Under the pieces are notes generated by a model, which was not told where the DNA came from, made no database searches, and was given only the letters and a program-made list of their open reading frames with translations. Of a stretch of DNA of 64,000 nucleotides, positions 52,841 to 60,788 are shown piece by piece. The position numbers and the translations under genes were made by a program. The stretch's first letter is position 1; each line of letters starts with the position of its first letter. The stretch spans positions 1 to 64,000 of the forward strand of contig NZ_JACLAW010000008.1 of the NCBI RefSeq assembly GCF_014230315.1, given 5' to 3'. Source of the stretch: Novosphingobium flavum. GTDB lineage: Bacteria; Pseudomonadota; Alphaproteobacteria; Sphingomonadales; Sphingomonadaceae.

Positions 52841-54367
52841 ATGACGGATAATTCCGAAGGAAGAAACGCGCCCAAGCTCGATCGCCGCTCGCTGCTCGGC
52901 AAGGGGGCGACCACGGTGGGCGCCGTCGCCGCGGCGGCCAGCCTGCTGCCCCGCACGGCCATGGCGCAGCCCAGGCCGGTCAAGGGCGGGGCCAAGCCCG
53001 GCTTCAGCGTGGCAGCGATGGGCGAGGCGATGGTCGGCCGCCGCTTCGGCAACGAGGGCGACCCCAACTTCCTCGCCCTGGTCAAGCTTCTGCGCGATGC
53101 TGACATCGGCTACTGCCACCTCGAGACCAACCTCGGCGATGATGACGAGCTGGAATGGGCCGCGCGCGGCTCGGCCGGTGCCTCGGGCTACCTGATCACC
53201 GACGGCGATACGGCCAAGGATTTCGCCTGGGCCGGGATCGACGCCATGTCGCTCGGCATGAACCACAGCTTCGACTGGGGCACGGCGGGCATCGCCTCGA
53301 CCATCCGCCACTGTCAGGCCGCCGGCATCGCGCACGCCGGCACCGGCAAGAACCTCGAGGTCGCCCGCGCGCCGGGCTATTGGCAGAACGCCAAGGGCCG
53401 CATGGCCATGGTCTCGGTCGCCTCGGGCAACTCGCCCTATGAATGGGCCGGCCGCCCCAAGGGCGCCATTCCCGGCCGCCCCGGCGTCAATCCGCTGCGC
53501 GTCCTGACCACCTATGAAGTGCCCCGGGACGTGGCCGGGCAGATGAAGGATGCCGCCCAGAAACTGGGCATCATGAACGCGGCCGCCGCGGCGAAGCCCG
53601 ACTTCTCGATGACCCCCGGCGCCGTTTCCGGCTCCAACGGCTTCTCCGGCTCGACCTACCGTGAGGGCGACAAGTTCGCCATTCACAGCTCGAGTCATCC
53701 GGCCGACCTCAAGGGCAACCTCGCCTCGGTCACCGAGGCCCGCCGCATCGCCGAATACGTCATCGTCGCGCACCACAACTCGACCTCGGAAGGCACCCGC
53801 TCGCAAGACCCGAGCGACTTCGTGGTCGACTTCGCCCGCGCCTCGATCGACGCCGGTGCCGACGTCTATTTCGGCCACGGCTGGCACACCTTCCTCGGGG
53901 TGGAGATCTACAAGGGCAAGCCGATCGTCTACGGCATGGGCTCGATGTTCGTGCAGAGCAACTTCATGCAGCGCGTGCCGGCGGACCAGTACGAATCCTA
54001 CGGCTTCGACATGGACATGCTGCCGACGTACAACATGGCGAGCGACAACCTCCACCCCGGCGGCGGGCCGGAATGGGGCTGGTCGGCGCTCTACCAGCTC
54101 AACTACGACACCGACGCGCTCGACGGGAATTCGAAGCTCAAGGAAGTGCTGTTCTACCCGGTGGAATGCGGATGGGACTATTCGTTCAACCCGCCGCGCA
54201 AGTATCGCACCGTCGGCGTCGGCCAGGCCGAATATGTCGCTGGTGATCCGCGCCTTGCCACCGGCGCCAACGGCCAGGCGATCCTTCAGAAGCTCAAGGC
54301 GGTCAACGCCCGCCGGGGCACTCCGATGGAAATTCGCGGCAACGTCGGCGTGATCACCGTCGCCTGA
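52841..54367 (+). CDS. CapA-family (PGA_cap) metallophosphatase-like protein, Tat-exported
   Basis: A 508-residue protein. A twin-arginine signal (LDRRSLLGKGA, Arg15-Arg16, ending AMAQ) sends it folded to the periplasm. The rest matches the CapA/PGA-capsule fold related to metallophosphatases: FSVAAMGEAMVGRRFGNEGD, IGYCHLETNLGD, LGMNHSFDWGTAGI, VIVAHHNS and YFGHGWHTFLGVEIYKGKPI. Despite the family name, no capsule genes are nearby. Placed 62 bp after a TonB receptor, it may process the receptor's ligand. The CapA name is by family only. Confidence 0.84.
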   Translation: MTDNSEGRNAPKLDRRSLLGKGATTVGAVAAAASLLPRTAMAQPRPVKGGAKPGFSVAAMGEAMVGRRFGNEGDPNFLALVKLLRDADIGYCHLETNLGDDDELEWAARGSAGASGYLITDGDTAKDFAWAGIDAMSLGMNHSFDWGTAGIASTIRHCQAAGIAHAGTGKNLEVARAPGYWQNAKGRMAMVSVASGNSPYEWAGRPKGAIPGRPGVNPLRVLTTYEVPRDVAGQMKDAAQKLGIMNAAAAAKPDFSMTPGAVSGSNGFSGSTYREGDKFAIHSSSHPADLKGNLASVTEARRIAEYVIVAHHNSTSEGTRSQDPSDFVVDFARASIDAGADVYFGHGWHTFLGVEIYKGKPIVYGMGSMFVQSNFMQRVPADQYESYGFDMDMLPTYNMASDNLHPGGGPEWGWSALYQLNYDTDALDGNSKLKEVLFYPVECGWDYSFNPPRKYRTVGVGQAEYVAGDPRLATGANGQAILQKLKAVNARRGTPMEIRGNVGVITVA

Positions 54368-54379
54368 ATCACCCTGCAC

Positions 54380-54405
54380 GGACGGCGGGGCATGCCCCGC
54401 CGTCC
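54380..54405 (+). terminator. 26-bp perfect palindrome after the CapA-family gene
   Basis: GGACGGCGGGG, a CATG loop and the exact complement form an 11-bp stem starting 13 bp after the stop. No T tract follows. It is probably a terminator of the T-less type or a 3'-end stabiliser. Confidence 0.7.
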
Positions 54406-54524
54406 GGCTCCTTGATCGGCATGATCCGCCATGCGCGGCACGAAGATAAACGGGCGAGATCGGGCTGACCGCGACCTGACCGAAATGTCGGACCGGTGAA
54501 CCCTCGCGGCGAAAGGGACTGCGC

Positions 54525-55808
54525 GTGGAATGGTACAAGGTTCTCGACGGCAAGCAGCGCAAGGCTTTCTGGGCCTGCTTCGGCGGCTGGGCGCTCGACG
54601 CGATGGACGTTCAGATCTACGCCCTGCTGCTGCCCACGATCATGGCCGTCTGGGGGCTGACCAAGGCCGAGGCGGGCACGCTCGGCACGGTCGCCCTGCT
54701 GGCCTCGTCGGTGGGCGGTGCGATCGCGGGCAACCTGGCTGACCGGATCGGCCGTGTCCGGGTGCTCCAGATCAGCATCCTGTGGTTTTCCGCCTTTACT
54801 TTCCTCAGTGGCTTTGCCCAGAACTATGGGCAACTGCTGGCGGCACGCACCCTGCAAGGGCTGGGCTTCGGCGGAGAATGGGCGGCCGGCGCCGTGCTGA
54901 TCGCCGAACTGATTGCGCCCAAGCATCGCGGGCAGACCATCGCCGCCGTATCGAGTGGATGGTCGGTCGGCTACGGTGCGGCGGCGATCCTCTTCGCGAT
55001 CATTTTCAACTTCGTACCGGCGGAAACGGCCTGGCGGGTGATGTTCTTCCTCGGCGTCCTACCGGCCCTGCTCATCCTCTTCGTGCGGCGCCACGTGCAT
55101 GAGCCGGACATGTACACCGCCGCCCGCAAGCAGGCCCCGGCGGGCGCGGCGCCCCGCTTTGCGGAGATATTCGAGGGACGGCTGGCCTTGCGCACCCTGA
55201 CCGCCTGGCTGATCTGCCTCGGCGTGCTCGGCGGCAACTACACGGTCCTGACCTGGCTCCCCGCCTTCCTCCAGAGCGAGCGCGGGCTGTCCTATTCAAA
55301 CACCGGCCTGTTCCTGCTGGTCAATATCCTCGGCAGCTTCGTCGGCTACATGGTCGGCGGCGGGGCATCCGACCGGTTCGGGCGCAAGAATGCGCTGCGG
55401 CTCTTCGCCCTGCTCGGCACGGGCAGCGTTGCTTCCTATCTGCTGTTCGGTTCCAGCTCGATTGCGATCCTTTTGCTGGGCTTCCCGTTGGGCTTTGCCC
55501 AGTCCGGCATGAATGCCGGCGTGGCCCCGCTCTTGTCGGAACTCTATCCCACCCGGCTGCGCGCCACGGGGCAGGGGTTCTGCTACAATGCCGGGCGCGG
55601 GGTCGGTGCGCTGTTCCCGATGCTGGTCGGCGTCGCGGCGGCGCAGATGAGCCTGACCGCGGCGATCAGCATTGGCGCGGCCTGCGCCTATGCCCTCGTC
55701 GTCGTGGCCAGCCTCGCGCTCGACGATACGCGGGAACGGGAACTGTCGGACATCGATACTGGCGCAGAGACGCCGGAAGGTTCGGCACCCAGTCCGGAAC
55801 GAGCCTGA
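54525..55808 (+). CDS. MFS transporter, aromatic-acid/organic-acid type
   Basis: A 427-residue inner-membrane protein with 12 helices. The loop 2-3 signature is GNLADRIGRVRVL, and TM1 reads FGGWALDAMDVQIYALLLP with the D-x-x-D pattern of aromatic-acid:proton symporters and sugar-acid relatives. The start is GTG 54525 after GAAAGGGA; the nearby ATG is out of frame. It lies 157 bp after the CapA-family gene, beyond a palindromic stem-loop, so it may have its own promoter. It could move a breakdown product of the receptor's ligand. Confidence 0.87.
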   Translation: MEWYKVLDGKQRKAFWACFGGWALDAMDVQIYALLLPTIMAVWGLTKAEAGTLGTVALLASSVGGAIAGNLADRIGRVRVLQISILWFSAFTFLSGFAQNYGQLLAARTLQGLGFGGEWAAGAVLIAELIAPKHRGQTIAAVSSGWSVGYGAAAILFAIIFNFVPAETAWRVMFFLGVLPALLILFVRRHVHEPDMYTAARKQAPAGAAPRFAEIFEGRLALRTLTAWLICLGVLGGNYTVLTWLPAFLQSERGLSYSNTGLFLLVNILGSFVGYMVGGGASDRFGRKNALRLFALLGTGSVASYLLFGSSSIAILLLGFPLGFAQSGMNAGVAPLLSELYPTRLRATGQGFCYNAGRGVGALFPMLVGVAAAQMSLTAAISIGAACAYALVVVASLALDDTRERELSDIDTGAETPEGSAPSPERA

Positions 55809-55858
55809 TCCCAGTGCTGCGGGCATTGTTTGACGTAACTGATCCGTCACGCAGCGCC

Positions 55859-55881
55859 CGCTCAGCCTGAGCCTGTCGAAG
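55859..55881. repeat. REP-like intergenic repeat unit
   Basis: The bases contain CTCAGCCTGAG, an interrupted palindrome, followed by CCTGTCGAAG. From general knowledge, units of the form CTTCGACAGGCTCAG are scattered between genes in many sphingomonads. It lies between two convergent genes, the usual place. Only one copy is seen here. Confidence 0.55.
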
Positions 55882-55915
55882 TCGTCGCGCCGAAGCTCGT
55901 CGCGCTCACCCAGTC

Positions 55916-56770
55916 TTACCGCACCGCTGGATCGGCAACACGGGCGGCCTGCTGCCCGGCATTGTCCAGCGCCTTGCGCACAAAGCCGTCCGTCTTCAAT
56001 TCCTCGATGACCTGCGCCACCCAGGCCAGGGCGGCCTCGCGCCCGCGCGGAATGGCCACGGCCTGCTCGATCCGGGTGAAGGCGTCGGGCAGGACCCGGT
56101 AGCCCTGCGTCCTGCCGGTTTGCTCCTCAAGGGCTTGCCGCACGCCCGCCACCGTATCGATAGCCGGATCGCGCTCGAACAGGGCGATGGCCTCATTGGA
56201 AGTCGAGGCGCGGACCAGTGCCGCATTCTTGAGCGCGCGTGACAGGTACAGGTCATAGGCCGCGCCCTTGCCGACCGCGATCCTGATCCCGGAGCGGTCA
56301 AGATCGGCCACCGATCGGAACGGTGCGTCCGCGCGCACCAGATAGGTGCCCTCGATATAGACATAGGGCGCGGTGAAGGTGATCTGATCGGCCCGCTGCG
56401 GGTCAACCGCCATGAAGCCAATGTCCCACTTGTCCTGTTCCAGCCGGCTGACCACGTCGCCCGCGGCACGGTAGATCACGAATTCGAGCGGCACCCCCAG
56501 TCGCCGCGCCACTTCGCCGGCAATGTCGACCGAGGGGCCGGTGGCCCCGCGCGGTCCGCCTTCCCGGGCCAGCACGACATTGCCGAAATTGATCGCCGCG
56601 CGCAGCTTGCCCGATGGGGCGAGCTGGCTGACGATCTCGCGGCTCGGGGGCGGGGCGGGCTTCGCTGCTGTCATGCCCTGAACCTTAGGGCCGGGCACGG
56701 CCGCGGTGCAACCGGCGCTCATCGCCAGTGCGCCGGCCGCAACCAGCAATGCGCGCGCGTTCAGGGCCAT
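55916..56770 (-). CDS. periplasmic solute-binding lipoprotein (family 3)
   Basis: A 284-residue lipoprotein with lipobox ALAMSAGC and a family-3 bacterial solute-binding domain: RAAINFGNVVLAREGG, GPSVDIAGEVARRLGVPLEF, DKWDIGFMAVDPQRADQI and FTAPYVYIEGTYLV. These proteins bind amino acids or other small polar ligands for ABC importers or signal kinases. No permease or ATPase gene is adjacent, so it is an orphan here. It is 24 bp after the MBL-fold gene in the same operon. Confidence 0.87.
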   Translation of the reverse strand: MALNARALLVAAGALAMSAGCTAAVPGPKVQGMTAAKPAPPPSREIVSQLAPSGKLRAAINFGNVVLAREGGPRGATGPSVDIAGEVARRLGVPLEFVIYRAAGDVVSRLEQDKWDIGFMAVDPQRADQITFTAPYVYIEGTYLVRADAPFRSVADLDRSGIRIAVGKGAAYDLYLSRALKNAALVRASTSNEAIALFERDPAIDTVAGVRQALEEQTGRTQGYRVLPDAFTRIEQAVAIPRGREAALAWVAQVIEELKTDGFVRKALDNAGQQAARVADPAVR

Positions 56771-56794
56771 TGTATCCTCCGCAATGGGCGCTGA

Positions 56795-57757
56795 TCAGCC
56801 GCGCGCCTTCAGTTCGTTGTAGAGATCGCGCACGAATTGCTGCGCGGAAACGTGGCCGGGCAGCGCTTCGGCGCCAAGGCCTTGGGTAATATCGGCAGCC
56901 TGCACCTCATCGAGGGACTTGCCCTGTCCGATCATGGCGGCGGCATGGTCGCGCGCGGTGATCAGCAGGCGGCGCTGCGCCTCGGCGGCGTCGCGGTGCA
57001 CCACTTGCCCGTGGCTGGTGATGAGCCATGTATTCGGCCCGGCGAGCGCCAGAATCCGGTCGAGCCCGGCCAGCATCCCGTCCAGCGTTCCGCCATCGGC
57101 CCGGTTGATGCTTGGAAACTCCCCGGCCCGCAGCACGTCGCCCACCACGATCACGTCAAGTGCGGGAAAGCGGATCAGGATATCGCTCGCCGTATGGGCG
57201 CGCGGCACGGCGATCAGGCGTAGTTCCTGCCCGCCGAAGGTAAGGCCCATCTCCCGGTCAAAGGTAATCGTCGGCGCTGCTTCGCGCGGAAAAGCCCGCG
57301 CCTGCCGCGCCGTTCGTCCATCCGCCCCGGCGGGCGGGGCTCGCGGAGTGAGCATGAACTCGCGCACCCCGTCCTGCCCGACGATCGTCGCCCCCTTCCC
57401 GGCGAAGAAGCCGTTGCCCGCGATCTCGTCGACATGGGCATGGGTGTTGATGACGTAGCGCACCGGCCCGGGCCCAAGGCGGCTGACAGTCGCGGCAACG
57501 GCCGGTGCCCAGCTTTCGACCCCGGTATCGACCAGCAGAAGGCCCTCGGGGCCGGCCAGGATCGTGATCGAGCCGCCGTGGGCTGGCGTCTCGTCAATCA
57601 CCCACAATCCGGGGACCACCGACCGCGCTTGCAGGTCTGCCGGCGGGGGCGGGACGGGAGGGGCGGCAGGGCGCTGGGCGGACGCAGCCGTGCCGAGGGC
57701 GGCAAGGCCCACAGCAACCAGCATGCTCCCCCGTTGCAGTGTCGTTGCAACCTTCAT
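56795..57757 (-). CDS. metallo-beta-lactamase-fold hydrolase, secreted
   Basis: A 320-residue protein from ATG 57757 (MKVATTLQRGSMLVAVGLAA), with a signal peptide ending SAQ and a Pro-rich linker. The MBL fold is clear (ITILAGPEGLLLVDTGVESW, VINTHAHVDEIAGN, HTASDILIRF, VIVVGDVL, TSHGQVV). The usual H-x-H-x-D-H motif reads HAHVDE: Glu replaces the last His that binds zinc 2 in most family members, although class B1 lactamases also lack it. It is cotranscribed with the solute-binding lipoprotein and divergent from the formate dehydrogenase regulator. Substrate unknown. Confidence 0.83.
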   Translation of the reverse strand: MKVATTLQRGSMLVAVGLAALGTAASAQRPAAPPVPPPPADLQARSVVPGLWVIDETPAHGGSITILAGPEGLLLVDTGVESWAPAVAATVSRLGPGPVRYVINTHAHVDEIAGNGFFAGKGATIVGQDGVREFMLTPRAPPAGADGRTARQARAFPREAAPTITFDREMGLTFGGQELRLIAVPRAHTASDILIRFPALDVIVVGDVLRAGEFPSINRADGGTLDGMLAGLDRILALAGPNTWLITSHGQVVHRDAAEAQRRLLITARDHAAAMIGQGKSLDEVQAADITQGLGAEALPGHVSAQQFVRDLYNELKARG

Positions 57758-57826
57758 GCAGTGGTTTTTCGGGGGTGTTGGGGGTTGGGTCAACTACGCG
57801 TTGGTATAGGGGTGGGTGGCGTTGTT

Positions 57827-57843
57827 GATAGGGATTGGCTATC
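57827..57843. promoter_or_regulatory. GATAG-N7-CTATC inverted repeat before the LysR gene
   Basis: A 5-bp inverted repeat with LysR-type spacing lies ten bases before the regulator's ATG at 57853. The same motif, extended to 7-bp arms, recurs upstream of fdsG at 58749-58769. It is the probable autoregulatory site of the LysR protein. Confidence 0.7.
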
Positions 57844-57852
57844 ATCTGGCCC

Positions 57853-58752
57853 ATGCAGTTGCAGCACCTTCGCTATTTCACCGCGCTCGCCCGCGAGCGG
57901 CATTTTGCCCGTGCCGCTTCGGCCTGCGGGGTTTCGCAGCCGACTCTTTCGGCAGGCCTTTCCGCGCTGGAGCACGATCTGGGCAAGCGCCTGATCGAGC
58001 GGGACCGGCGCTTCATCGGGCTGACCGAGGAGGGGGCGGCGATCCTGCCGTGGGCGGAGCAGGTGCTGGGCGCGGTGAGGGGGCTGACCCATGCCTCGGC
58101 AGCGCTTTCGGTAGAACTGCAGGGGGAATTCCGCCTTGCCGCGATCCCCGCCGCCCTGCCGCTGGTCGGGGCCTTTGGCGAGGCGCTGCTGGCGCAGAAC
58201 CGGGGGCTGGCGATGTCGGTCCATTCGCAAACCTCGCGCGAGATCGAGCGCGGGCTGGCGGCCAATACCTTCGATGCGGGGATTACCTATCTCGACCATG
58301 AGCCGGCGGGCAATGTCCTGTCGGTGCCTTTGCACGAGGAGCAGTACCTGTTCGTTGCCCGGCGCGGGACGGGGTTCGATGGCCGCACCTGTGTCGACTG
58401 GGCGGAAGTGGCGGAAATGCGGCTCTGCCTGCTGCACCAGGGGATGCAGTTCCGCCGGATTCTGGACCGCCAATTCGCGGATTGCGGCCTTTCGGTCATG
58501 CCGCCGGCCATTGCCGACAGTTATGTCTCGCTGCTCTCGCTGGTCCGTTCGGGAGAGTTCGTCACGATCTTTCCGGCCGCCTATGCCGACCTCGTGAGCG
58601 GGCTGGACTGGTGCCTGTTCCTGCCCTTCGATGCCGAGCCCGCGCCGCGCCGGATCGGGCTGGTCGTGGTCGACCGCGACCCGATGGGGCCGATGGCCCG
58701 CGCCGGCCTGCTGGCGGCGCAGGCCTTGCAACGGGTCGGCAAGGTGGGTTGA
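57853..58752 (+). CDS. fdsR: LysR-type regulator of the formate dehydrogenase operon
   Basis: A 299-residue LysR protein (MQLQHLRYFTALARERHFAR, CGVSQPTLSAGLSALEHDLG) with a standard effector domain. I start it at ATG 57853, the usual LysR N-terminus; ATG 57835 lies inside the operator. Position just before fdsGBA and the shared inverted repeats on both sides of the gene identify it as the operon's regulator (FdsR type). Formate or a cellular redox signal is the likely effector, by analogy. Confidence 0.87.
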   Translation: MQLQHLRYFTALARERHFARAASACGVSQPTLSAGLSALEHDLGKRLIERDRRFIGLTEEGAAILPWAEQVLGAVRGLTHASAALSVELQGEFRLAAIPAALPLVGAFGEALLAQNRGLAMSVHSQTSREIERGLAANTFDAGITYLDHEPAGNVLSVPLHEEQYLFVARRGTGFDGRTCVDWAEVAEMRLCLLHQGMQFRRILDRQFADCGLSVMPPAIADSYVSLLSLVRSGEFVTIFPAAYADLVSGLDWCLFLPFDAEPAPRRIGLVVVDRDPMGPMARAGLLAAQALQRVGKVG

Positions 58753-58769
58753 TAGATATATCCTATCAA
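58749..58769. promoter_or_regulatory. TTGATAG-N7-CTATCAA operator of fdsGBA
   Basis: Perfect 7-bp arms with a 7-base AT-only-plus-C spacer overlap the stop codon of the LysR gene and stand 96 bp before the fdsG start. Its core equals the repeat before the LysR gene. It is the probable activator site of the formate dehydrogenase promoter. Confidence 0.75.
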
Positions 58770-58800
58770 TCGTTGGCCAAATCGATTTGACCGGGCGCCC

Positions 58801-58864
58801 CTGCAAGCCCACTGCAAGCGGACTACAACGGCACTGCAAGCGGACTGCAACCAAGGTGCAAGCC
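58801..58864 (+). repeat. six 11-bp direct repeats abutting the fdsG start codon
   Basis: Units begin at 58801, 58812, 58823, 58834, 58845 and 58856, the last cut to nine bases by the ATG at 58865. The consensus is CTGCAAGCGGA. Units 2 and 4 are identical; unit 3 reads CTACAACGGCA and unit 5 CTGCAACCAAG. The period equals one helical turn. Since the repeats lie in the leader they could bind protein on DNA or RNA, or reflect slippage expansion. AAGGTG inside units 5-6 acts as the ribosome site. Confidence 0.8.
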
Positions 58865-59275
58865 ATGCTCGACGAGATTCTCACCCGCCATGCCAATCGC
58901 GAAGGCGCCTTGCTACCGATCCTGCATGACGTTCAGCACGCGCTGGGTTGCGTCAGCGAGGCGGCCGAGGCTGTGATCGCCAAGGCGCTCAACCTGAGCC
59001 GGGCCGAAGTGCACGGGGTGGTCTCATTCTATCCCGACTTTACCGCCGCGCCCGATCCGCGTCCCTGCGTTCAGCTCTGCCGGGCCGAGGCCTGCCAGTC
59101 GCGCGGGGTGGAGGCGCTGGTTCCAGTGGCCGAGGCGGCGGCGGGGGATCGGGTCCGTCTCGCCACGGTCTATTGCCTGGGGCTGTGCAGCGTTGGTCCC
59201 TCGGCTCGGGTGGGCGACAAGCTCCATGCCCGGCTTGATGCGGACAGGCTGCGCGAACTGGTGGAGCAGGCCTGA
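58865..59275 (+). CDS. fdsG: NAD-dependent formate dehydrogenase, gamma subunit
   Basis: A 136-residue thioredoxin-like [2Fe-2S] protein related to NuoE. The four cluster cysteines appear as C-R-A-E-A-C and C-L-G-L-C, and the helical N-terminal part reads GALLPILHDVQHALGCVSEA, AEVHGVVSFYPDF. It passes electrons between FdsA and FdsB in the soluble cytoplasmic complex. The longer upstream frame runs back into the LysR gene and is rejected. Its stop overlaps the fdsB start (TGATG). Confidence 0.94.
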   Translation: MLDEILTRHANREGALLPILHDVQHALGCVSEAAEAVIAKALNLSRAEVHGVVSFYPDFTAAPDPRPCVQLCRAEACQSRGVEALVPVAEAAAGDRVRLATVYCLGLCSVGPSARVGDKLHARLDADRLRELVEQA

Positions 59276-60786
59276 TGACCCTCGTTCGTATTTCCGACGA
59301 TAGCCTTGCGCTGGCCTGCGGGGCGGACGAACTGGCCGACGCTTTCGCGGCGGCGGGCTGCACGGTCGAACGGGTTTCTTCGTGGGGGATGCATTGGCTG
59401 GAGCCGCTGGTCGAGATCGGCGGGCAGGGCTTCGGGCCTGCCGTTCCCGCCGACGTTTCCGCGATCCTTGCGGGGACTTCGGACAAGGCGATCGGCGCGA
59501 TTGCCGAGCATCCCTTCATCGCCGGGCAGCAGAGGCTGACTTTCGCGCGCGCCGGCAAGACCCGCCCGCTCAGCCTGGCCGACTATGCGGCGACCGGCGG
59601 CTGGCAGGGGCTGGACCGGGCGCGGGCGATGAGCGGCGAGGACGTGGTGGCGGAGGTGATCGTCTCGGGCCTGCGCGGCCGGGGCGGGGCGGGTTTTCCC
59701 GCCGGGATCAAGTGGCGCACCGTGATGGAAGCCAAGGGCCCGCGCAAATACGTCGTCTGCAACGCCGATGAGGGCGACAGCGGGACCTTTGCCGACCGCA
59801 TGGTGATGGAAGGCGATCCCTTCCTGCTGATCGAGGGCATGGCGATTGCCGCCCATGCGGTGGGCGCGCAGCGCGGCTATATCTACGTGCGCAGCGAATA
59901 TCCCCATGCGGTGGCCAAGCTGGAGGCCGCGATCGCGCTTGCTGCGGACCGGATCGCGCCCTTCGTGCTGGAAGTGCGGATGGGGGCAGGGGCTTACGTG
60001 TGCGGCGAGGAAACATCGCTGCTGGAATCGCTGGAAGGCAAGCGCGGCGAGGTTCGCGCCAAGCCGCCGCTGCCCGCGCTCGAAGGGCTGTTCGGCTGCC
60101 TCACCGTGGTCAACAACGTGCTGACGCTGGCCGCCATTCCGCACATCATGGTGCCGGGCGGGGCGAGCCTTTACGAAAGCCTCGGGATCGACCGCAGCAA
60201 GGGCACGATGCCTGTCCAGCTGGCGGGGAATATCCGCCGTGGCGGGCTGTACGAAACGGCCTTCGGGATCACGCTGGGCGACCTTGTCGAGCGGATCGGC
60301 GGGGGCACGGCCTCGGGCCGGCCGGTCAAGGCGGTGCAGGTGGGCGGGCCGCTGGGCGCCTATTTGCCGCCAAGTCAGTTCGGCCTGCCGTTCGACTATG
60401 AGGCCTTTGCCAAGGTTGACGCCCTGATCGGGCATGGCGGCGTGGTGGTGTTCGACGATACGGCGGACATGGCCCGGATGGCCCGCTTCGCCTTTGAATT
60501 CTGCGCGGCGGAAAGCTGCGGCAAGTGCACGCCGTGCCGGATCGGATCGACCCGCGGGGTGGAGCTGGTGACGCGGATAAGCGCGGGGGGCAAGGCGATG
60601 GCCGATGCGGTGGAGGCCCTGCCGCAAATGCACAATGCCCCGAAGTTCGGACGCAGCCGCGAGGACGATATTACCCTGCTGGAAGACCTGTGCGAGACGA
60701 TGAAATTCGGATCGCTCTGTGCGCTCGGCGGTTTCACCCCATATCCGGTGCTTTCGGCGCTGAAGCACTGGCCGGAGGATTTCTGA
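59275..60786 (+). CDS. fdsB: NAD-dependent formate dehydrogenase, beta subunit
   Basis: A 503-residue flavoprotein related to NuoF, with an extra N-terminal thioredoxin-like region (~1-110). It carries the NADH/FMN site (GLRGRGGAGFPAGIKW, NADEGDSGTFADR, GAGAYVCGEETSLLES), an SLBB region and the [4Fe-4S] motif ESCGKCTPCRIGSTRG plus a later Cys (LCALGG). It reduces NAD+ with electrons from formate. It lies two bases before fdsA. Confidence 0.95.
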   Translation: MTLVRISDDSLALACGADELADAFAAAGCTVERVSSWGMHWLEPLVEIGGQGFGPAVPADVSAILAGTSDKAIGAIAEHPFIAGQQRLTFARAGKTRPLSLADYAATGGWQGLDRARAMSGEDVVAEVIVSGLRGRGGAGFPAGIKWRTVMEAKGPRKYVVCNADEGDSGTFADRMVMEGDPFLLIEGMAIAAHAVGAQRGYIYVRSEYPHAVAKLEAAIALAADRIAPFVLEVRMGAGAYVCGEETSLLESLEGKRGEVRAKPPLPALEGLFGCLTVVNNVLTLAAIPHIMVPGGASLYESLGIDRSKGTMPVQLAGNIRRGGLYETAFGITLGDLVERIGGGTASGRPVKAVQVGGPLGAYLPPSQFGLPFDYEAFAKVDALIGHGGVVVFDDTADMARMARFAFEFCAAESCGKCTPCRIGSTRGVELVTRISAGGKAMADAVEALPQMHNAPKFGRSREDDITLLEDLCETMKFGSLCALGGFTPYPVLSALKHWPEDF

Positions 60787-60788
60787 TC

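Noticed and set aside
55859-55881. A possible end of an insertion sequence
   Set aside because: No matching inverted end, target duplication or transposase fragment is present; it fits a dispersed REP-like unit instead.
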